A stretch of 15,574 nt of DNA from Oscillospiraceae bacterium (GTDB lineage: Bacteria > Bacillota > Clostridia > Oscillospirales > Ruminococcaceae): assembly GCA_017440425.1 (NCBI GenBank), contig JAFSHJ010000302.1, forward strand, positions 1 to 15,574. The letters are read 5' to 3'. Made by a program: the position numbers and the translations under genes. Of this stretch, positions 14,208-15,574 are shown piece after piece. Position 1 is the stretch's first letter, and every line of letters starts with the position of its first letter. A model generated the notes under the pieces. The model was not told the origin of the DNA, did not search any database, and saw only the letters and a list, made by a program, of their open reading frames with translations.

Positions 14208-14438
14208 ATGTCTACAGAAGCAATTATTGCAATCGCCGCCGCTCTCACCATTTCTTTGAGCACCATCTTCCCCGCTATGGCTCAGGGCTCCACCTCCAAA
14301 ACCGCTATGGAGAGCATTGCACGCCAGCCGGATGCCGCAGGCGATATCCGTTCCACCCTCATCATCTCCCTCGCTCTTATGGAAGCTCTCACCATCTACG
14401 GCCTGCTCATCGCATTTATGCTCATCTCCAAGATCTGA
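14208..14438 (+). CDS. atpE: ATP synthase Fo subunit c with an atypical inner helix
   Basis: A 76-residue two-helix proteolipid that forms the rotor ring. The polar loop is ARQPDAAGD (38-46), and the ion-binding carboxylate is E59 in the outer helix (LMEALTIYG). The residue after E59 is alanine, where sodium-type rings have serine or threonine, so proton coupling is favoured even though Q26 and Y64 resemble sodium-type rings. The inner helix, usually rich in GxGxGxG, reads LSTIFPAMAQG, with threonine, phenylalanine and alanine at most glycine positions. This can change helix packing and ring size. AAAAGGAG lies nine bases before the ATG, the strongest ribosome site of the operon. That fits the many c copies needed per complex. 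Confidence 0.95.
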   Translation: MSTEAIIAIAAALTISLSTIFPAMAQGSTSKTAMESIARQPDAAGDIRSTLIISLALMEALTIYGLLIAFMLISKI

Positions 14439-14457
14439 TCGGAGGCTTTAAACAAGC

Positions 14458-14874
14458 ATGAACATTCAACCATCGGTTATAATCTGGACGATAATCTGCT
14501 TTTTCGTTCTCATGTTTGTTCTTGACAGGCTGCTTTTCCGCCCCATGTTTGCCTTTATGCGTGCCCGCCGCGAAAAAATTGAGGGCGCCGCTGCCAAACG
14601 TGCCGAGCTCCAACAGCAGCTGGCCGACAAGGCAAAAGCGGAAAACGAAAATGCCGCTGCCGAAAAACGCTCTGCCTTCCTCAAATCCGAGGAGGCACTT
14701 GCCGAAGCATTGAAGGACGCCGACGACAGCGTTGCCGCTGCACGTGCCCGCTTTGAGCAGGAACTTGCAGAGAGCAAAGAGAACATAGTTAAAGAAAAAG
14801 CGGATATCGAAGCCGCTCTTGAGGCCTCTCTGCCCAAGCTTGCAACCACGTTTGCGGAAAAGCTGGTATCCTGA
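14458..14874 (+). CDS. atpF: ATP synthase Fo subunit b
   Basis: A 138-residue peripheral stalk subunit with one N-terminal membrane span (about 7-24) followed by LLFRPMFAFMRARREKIEGA (25-44), the typical junction of subunit b. The rest is a long alanine-, glutamate- and lysine-rich helix suited to a right-handed coiled coil (about 45-138). It is shorter than E. coli b (156 residues), which makes sense if the partner encoded next supplies a second, longer stalk strand plus the delta cap. GGAGG precedes the ATG by 12 bases. The next gene starts 39 bases after its stop. Confidence 0.93.
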   Translation: MNIQPSVIIWTIICFFVLMFVLDRLLFRPMFAFMRARREKIEGAAAKRAELQQQLADKAKAENENAAAEKRSAFLKSEEALAEALKDADDSVAAARARFEQELAESKENIVKEKADIEAALEASLPKLATTFAEKLVS

Positions 14875-14913
14875 GGCCAAGCTTTTAAAAAAATTGTTTG
14901 ATTGGAAAAAATA

Positions 14914-15574
14914 ATGGGACTTCATTTTTTATATGCCTGCATAAACACGCTTATAATTGCGGCCCTTATCTTTATTATCGGACGTAAAATGATCTCGAAG
15001 ATGTTCAACGGCAGAAGAGAAAAGATCTGCCGTGAGCTGGACGAGCTGGAAGCTCCCACCGAGACCCCGAAACTCCCCGAAGAGACATCTGCCGAGCAGC
15101 CTGCTGCCGCAGATTCCGCTCTCATTGAGGAGACCGTTGCCAAGATAAATTCCGCCGCAAAAAGCGAGATCGAACAACTGGATAAACAACACATATACCA
15201 GATAAACGACATCCGCCGTGACATGGTCACCGCCGTGCGCGCAGATTTTTTGGAAAAGCTCCGTGCCGAAGTCATCAAGGTAATGTCTGCAGAGCCCTAT
15301 GTCTCGCTGATGCGGGCAAAGGAGAGCATTATTGCGGACAGAATAATTGATGCGGCAGAGCTCTCTCCCGGCGACATCGCCTATCTTGAAAGCAAAGACG
15401 TGCTCTACGTTACCCTCACCTCCGCATTTCCTCTCTCTCAGGATATTGTAGACAAGATAAGTGCCTGCATCCACAGACTGCTTTACGATATCGGCGGCAA
15501 GCCCTCTTTTTGGGTGAGGGTGGATTCCTCTCTCATCGGCGGACTCCGTCTGCGCATAGGCGACACTGTCTACG
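14914..15574 (+). CDS. Fused b-like/delta subunit of ATP synthase (cut by window end)
   Basis: Reading from the ATG at 14914 gives 220 codons with no stop before the window ends. Residues 7-24 form a membrane anchor. A basic stretch follows (GRKMISKMFNGRREK), then a proline- and glutamate-rich linker (about 46-68), then a long charged helix (about 70-130). The last 60 residues match the C-terminal domain of subunit delta/OSCP: VTLTSAFPLS (167-176), then VDSSLIGGLRLRIGD (203-217). The expected N-terminal six-helix bundle of delta is not recognisable; the anchor and stalk helix stand in its place. This resembles the b-delta fusion of actinobacteria. It directly follows a normal b gene, as in that group. 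The ribosome site is weak (only GGA nearby). Fusion by annotation error is unlikely because the frame is open throughout. Confidence 0.85.
   Translation, partial: MGLHFLYACINTLIIAALIFIIGRKMISKMFNGRREKICRELDELEAPTETPKLPEETSAEQPAAADSALIEETVAKINSAAKSEIEQLDKQHIYQINDIRRDMVTAVRADFLEKLRAEVIKVMSAEPYVSLMRAKESIIADRIIDAAELSPGDIAYLESKDVLYVTLTSAFPLSQDIVDKISACIHRLLYDIGGKPSFWVRVDSSLIGGLRLRIGDTVY

Noticed and set aside
14466..15474. Minus-strand frames opposite atpF and the b-delta gene (up to 181 codons)
   Set aside because: They are antisense to genes with clear ATP synthase features and lack ribosome sites or domains.

Overview
The window reads as chromosomal DNA of a Gram-positive anaerobe of the Clostridia type (Oscillospirales/Ruminococcaceae-like is my guess; no rRNA or other taxonomic marker is present). 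Reasons: Firmicutes-style promoters and strong AGGAGG ribosome sites, a clostridial-order cell-wall cluster (maf-mreB-mreC-mreD-PBP2-minD-mgsA), a bacterial AspRS/HisRS pair, and an F-type ATP synthase operon led by a small membrane protein. I see no phage, transposon, CRISPR, tRNA or rRNA.

Layout. 1-365 (minus) is the start of an OmpR-type response regulator. 366-781 is an AT-rich divergent intergenic region with a promoter on each side and a short GC-rich, coding-like fragment. 782-1876 (plus) is the YchF ATPase/GTPase. It converges on 2023-2568 (minus), a DUF2284 cysteine-rich putative metal-binding protein. Between them lies a 106-bp nested inverted repeat holding one intrinsic terminator for each strand. 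Upstream of DUF2284 on the minus strand are aspS (2660-4441) and hisS (4488-5804), read from a promoter at 5836-5865 with a leader too short for a T-box.

5930-12907 (minus) is the shape/division block. In transcription order it is maf, mreB, mreC, mreD, mrdA (PBP2), minD, mgsA. MreB/C/D and PBP2 form the elongation machinery for lateral wall synthesis. The usual clostridial partners minC, minE and rodA are absent from their expected slots. The remaining MinD lacks a membrane-targeting tail, and the remaining MgsA-like protein has lost two catalytic-site residues. The block therefore looks like a remodelled or eroded mre/min/rod cluster.

13117-15574 (plus), driven by a near-consensus promoter divergent from maf, is the start of an F1Fo ATP synthase operon: an AtpI-like membrane protein, a (atpB), c (atpE), b (atpF), then a gene cut by the window end. 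That last gene encodes a b-like membrane anchor joined to the C-terminal domain of subunit delta. The c subunit lacks the usual glycine repeat of its inner helix.

No wholly new defence or mobile system is visible. The most interesting material is the b-delta hybrid, the altered MgsA active site, the orphan tail-less MinD, the unusual c-ring helix, and the nested palindromic element.
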